Shown here: positions 7,767 through 9,029 of the stretch, one piece after another
How the letters are laid out: each line of letters opens with the position of its first letter
How positions within the stretch are numbered: the stretch's first letter is position 1
DNA from: Elusimicrobiota bacterium
Lineage (GTDB): Bacteria; Elusimicrobiota; Elusimicrobia; F11
Reading direction: 5' to 3'
Length of the DNA: 9,029 nt
Assembly: GCA_022709485.1 (NCBI GenBank)
Contig: JAKLIS010000033.1
Span: 1-9,029 of the forward strand
The notes under the pieces: generated by a model
Told to the model about the DNA's origin: nothing
The model's database searches: none
Seen by the model: the letters and a program-made list of their open reading frames with translations, nothing else
Program-made: the position numbers and the translations under genes

Positions 7767-8330
7767 ATGGAAGAATTTAATCCGAAGGGCGTTCCGGAGG
7801 AACATTGGCACCAATTAAAAGGGAACCGCGCCTACGCGATCAAATGCGATGAAGACCGTATTGTCCATCTCCGGTTTGGAATCGGCGGGCTTTTTATCGC
7901 CGTAGGGAAAGGCGAAGAGAAGGAGCTGATTGTAAGTTCAATCAACCTCGCGGACGGAAACCTGACGGAAGTGGCTCGGTTTGGCCAAAATAAAATAATG
8001 ACGCTCGGACGATCTTCTGATTGCCAAATCAGGATTTCTCATCCTATTTTGTCCCGTAAACACGTCGAATTGTCCGTCGAAGGAAACGTTCTTGTCGTCA
8101 AAGATTTGGGTTCTACGAACGGTTCTTTTTGCCATTCCGAAAATTTCTTCTTCGATATTGAAGATTACATTTCCAAACACGTCGGTTCAGACAGTCCCGA
8201 TAGCACAATGGATGAAATTCATGAGGCGTTTGGCCCCCCCATCAACGATTTTCTAAAGAAACGCTCAGAACAAGGTAAGGTCGACACGATTCCGGCCGAG
8301 CCAGAAAAACCCAAACCAGAAAATTCTTAA
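7767..8330 (+). CDS. FHA-domain protein, likely phosphothreonine-binding, of unknown role
   Basis: 187-residue soluble protein with no signal peptide or membrane segment. A forkhead-associated domain is clear in the middle (about 67-125): GRSSDCQI (81-88), SRKHVEL (96-102, with the Ser and His of the SxxH core) and DLGSTNGSF (113-121, with the Asn of TNG). These residues normally form the phosphothreonine pocket, so binding is probably intact. The N-terminal 65 residues ([18 protein letters not shown] and strand-like [15 protein letters not shown]) match nothing I recognise. The C-terminus has an acidic segment with possible helices (about 145-168) and ends in a charged Pro/Glu/Lys tail. It begins 2 bases after the leuA stop and ends 19 bases before leuB, so it is co-transcribed with leucine genes. 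No kinase or phosphatase is in the window. It may read a phosphorylated partner; a link to the pathway enzymes is inference. Confidence 0.9.
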   Translation: MEEFNPKGVPEEHWHQLKGNRAYAIKCDEDRIVHLRFGIGGLFIAVGKGEEKELIVSSINLADGNLTEVARFGQNKIMTLGRSSDCQIRISHPILSRKHVELSVEGNVLVVKDLGSTNGSFCHSENFFFDIEDYISKHVGSDSPDSTMDEIHEAFGPPINDFLKKRSEQGKVDTIPAEPEKPKPENS

Positions 8331-8336
8331 AAATAT

Positions 8337-8343
8337 AAAAGGA
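8337..8343 (+). promoter_or_regulatory. Ribosome binding site deciding the leuB start
   Basis: AAAAGGA sits 6 bases before the ATG at 8350 in the short gap after the FHA gene. It supports this start despite the unusual polar tail it gives to LeuB. Confidence 0.6.
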
Positions 8344-8349
8344 CAAGCC

Positions 8350-9029
8350 ATGACTCCCACAACCAAAGACGTAAAAACCAGTAGTTCTAATTCCAAGACG
8401 AATTTCAAAATAGCGGTAATCGGCGGAGACGGAACAGGCCCCGAAGTGATCCGCGAAGGAATAAAGGTCTTATCCGCGGTCGCGCGTAAATGCAAGGTGA
8501 CCCTTAACTTCATCAATTACGATTTGGGGGGCGAACGGTTTAAGAAATCCGGTGAAATTTTGCCGGATTCTGTTTTGGCGGAATTAAAGAAAGTGGATGC
8601 CATTTACTTGGGCGCCATCGGGCATCCGGATGTTAAACCCGGAATTTTAGAAAAAGGTCTTTTACTCCGGCTTCGGTTTGAGTTAGACCAATACATTAAT
8701 TTGAGGCCCGTGAAACTCTATCCCAATGTCGAAACCCCGCTGGCCAATAAAAAACCCGAAGATATTGATTTTGTTGTCGTTCGAGAAAACACCGAAGGAC
8801 TTTACGCTGGCGCGGGGGGCTTTTTAAGAAAAGGAACTCCCCATGAAGTCGCGGTTCAGGAGTCCATTAACACCCGCATGGGCGCTGAACGCTGCTTGAG
8901 ATACGCTTTCGATTACACCCGCAAGCGGAACAAAAGAAAGACACTCACTCTCTGTGGGAAAACCAATGTATTAACTTATGCTTTTGACCTTTGGGAACGC
9001 GCTTTCAATGATGTGGCCAAAGATTATGC
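8350..9029 (+). CDS. leuB: 3-isopropylmalate dehydrogenase, 3' partial
   Basis: NAD-dependent oxidation and decarboxylation of 3-isopropylmalate, third step of the leucine branch. 226 codons plus two bases are present; the frame runs off the window, so roughly 120-140 residues are missing. After a polar tail of about 18 residues rich in Thr, Ser and Lys, the Rossmann-like start reads [22 protein letters not shown] (20 on). Then come [21 protein letters not shown], the substrate loop [23 protein letters not shown] with R107, R109 and R119, [14 protein letters not shown] (R145) and CGKTNVL (K204). The [10 protein letters not shown] loop resembles the LeuB form known from Actinobacteria such as Mycobacterium more than the E. 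coli form. Related beta-decarboxylating dehydrogenases (tartrate, isocitrate) are the alternative, but the loop and the leucine-gene context favour LeuB. Confidence 0.93.
   Translation, partial: MTPTTKDVKTSSSNSKTNFKIAVIGGDGTGPEVIREGIKVLSAVARKCKVTLNFINYDLGGERFKKSGEILPDSVLAELKKVDAIYLGAIGHPDVKPGILEKGLLLRLRFELDQYINLRPVKLYPNVETPLANKKPEDIDFVVVRENTEGLYAGAGGFLRKGTPHEVAVQESINTRMGAERCLRYAFDYTRKRNKRKTLTLCGKTNVLTYAFDLWERAFNDVAKDY

Overview
This window is one tightly packed, all-forward gene block for branched-chain amino acid synthesis, with two phospholipid genes and an FHA-domain gene built into it. Order: ilvD-like (5' end cut by the window edge), ilvB, ilvN, ilvC, psd, pssA, leuA, FHA-domain gene, leuB (3' end cut by the window edge). 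The largest gap between genes is about 19 bases and three or more junctions overlap or nearly touch, so the block reads as one operon. I see no tRNA, rRNA, CRISPR array, insertion sequence, convincing internal promoter or factor-independent terminator. Any promoter or leader lies upstream of base 1.

Organism: a bacterium of moderate GC content (roughly 50 percent by eye). The ilvB-ilvN-ilvC-psd-pssA-leuA order is known from several deep-branching or Gram-negative lineages (for example Geobacter-like Desulfobacterota, and also reported-type arrangements in Nitrospirota, Elusimicrobiota or Omnitrophota-like genomes). Phosphatidylethanolamine synthesis through Psd and PssA fits a Gram-negative-type membrane. 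I cannot name the phylum from this window alone.

How the genes work together: IlvB and IlvN form acetohydroxyacid synthase, IlvC makes the dihydroxy acids, and an IlvD would dehydrate them to the keto acids. LeuA and LeuB carry out the first and third steps of the leucine branch; leuC and leuD are not in the window. PssA makes phosphatidylserine and Psd decarboxylates it to phosphatidylethanolamine.

The points that stand out are: (1) the ilvD-like gene is a full-length-looking open frame but has lost the CxxCGSC cluster motif, the Glu of the GPGMxEM motif and the Ser of the TDGRFSGG motif, so it looks like a non-catalytic or repurposed paralogue; (2) a small FHA (phosphothreonine-binding) protein sits between leuA and leuB; (3) IlvB, IlvC and LeuB carry polar Lys/Thr/Ser/Asn-rich N-terminal tails, two of them with a TxxD pattern of the kind some FHA domains bind; (4) the IlvC cofactor loop lacks the serines usual for NADPH binding. 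A link between points 1 to 3 is only a hypothesis.
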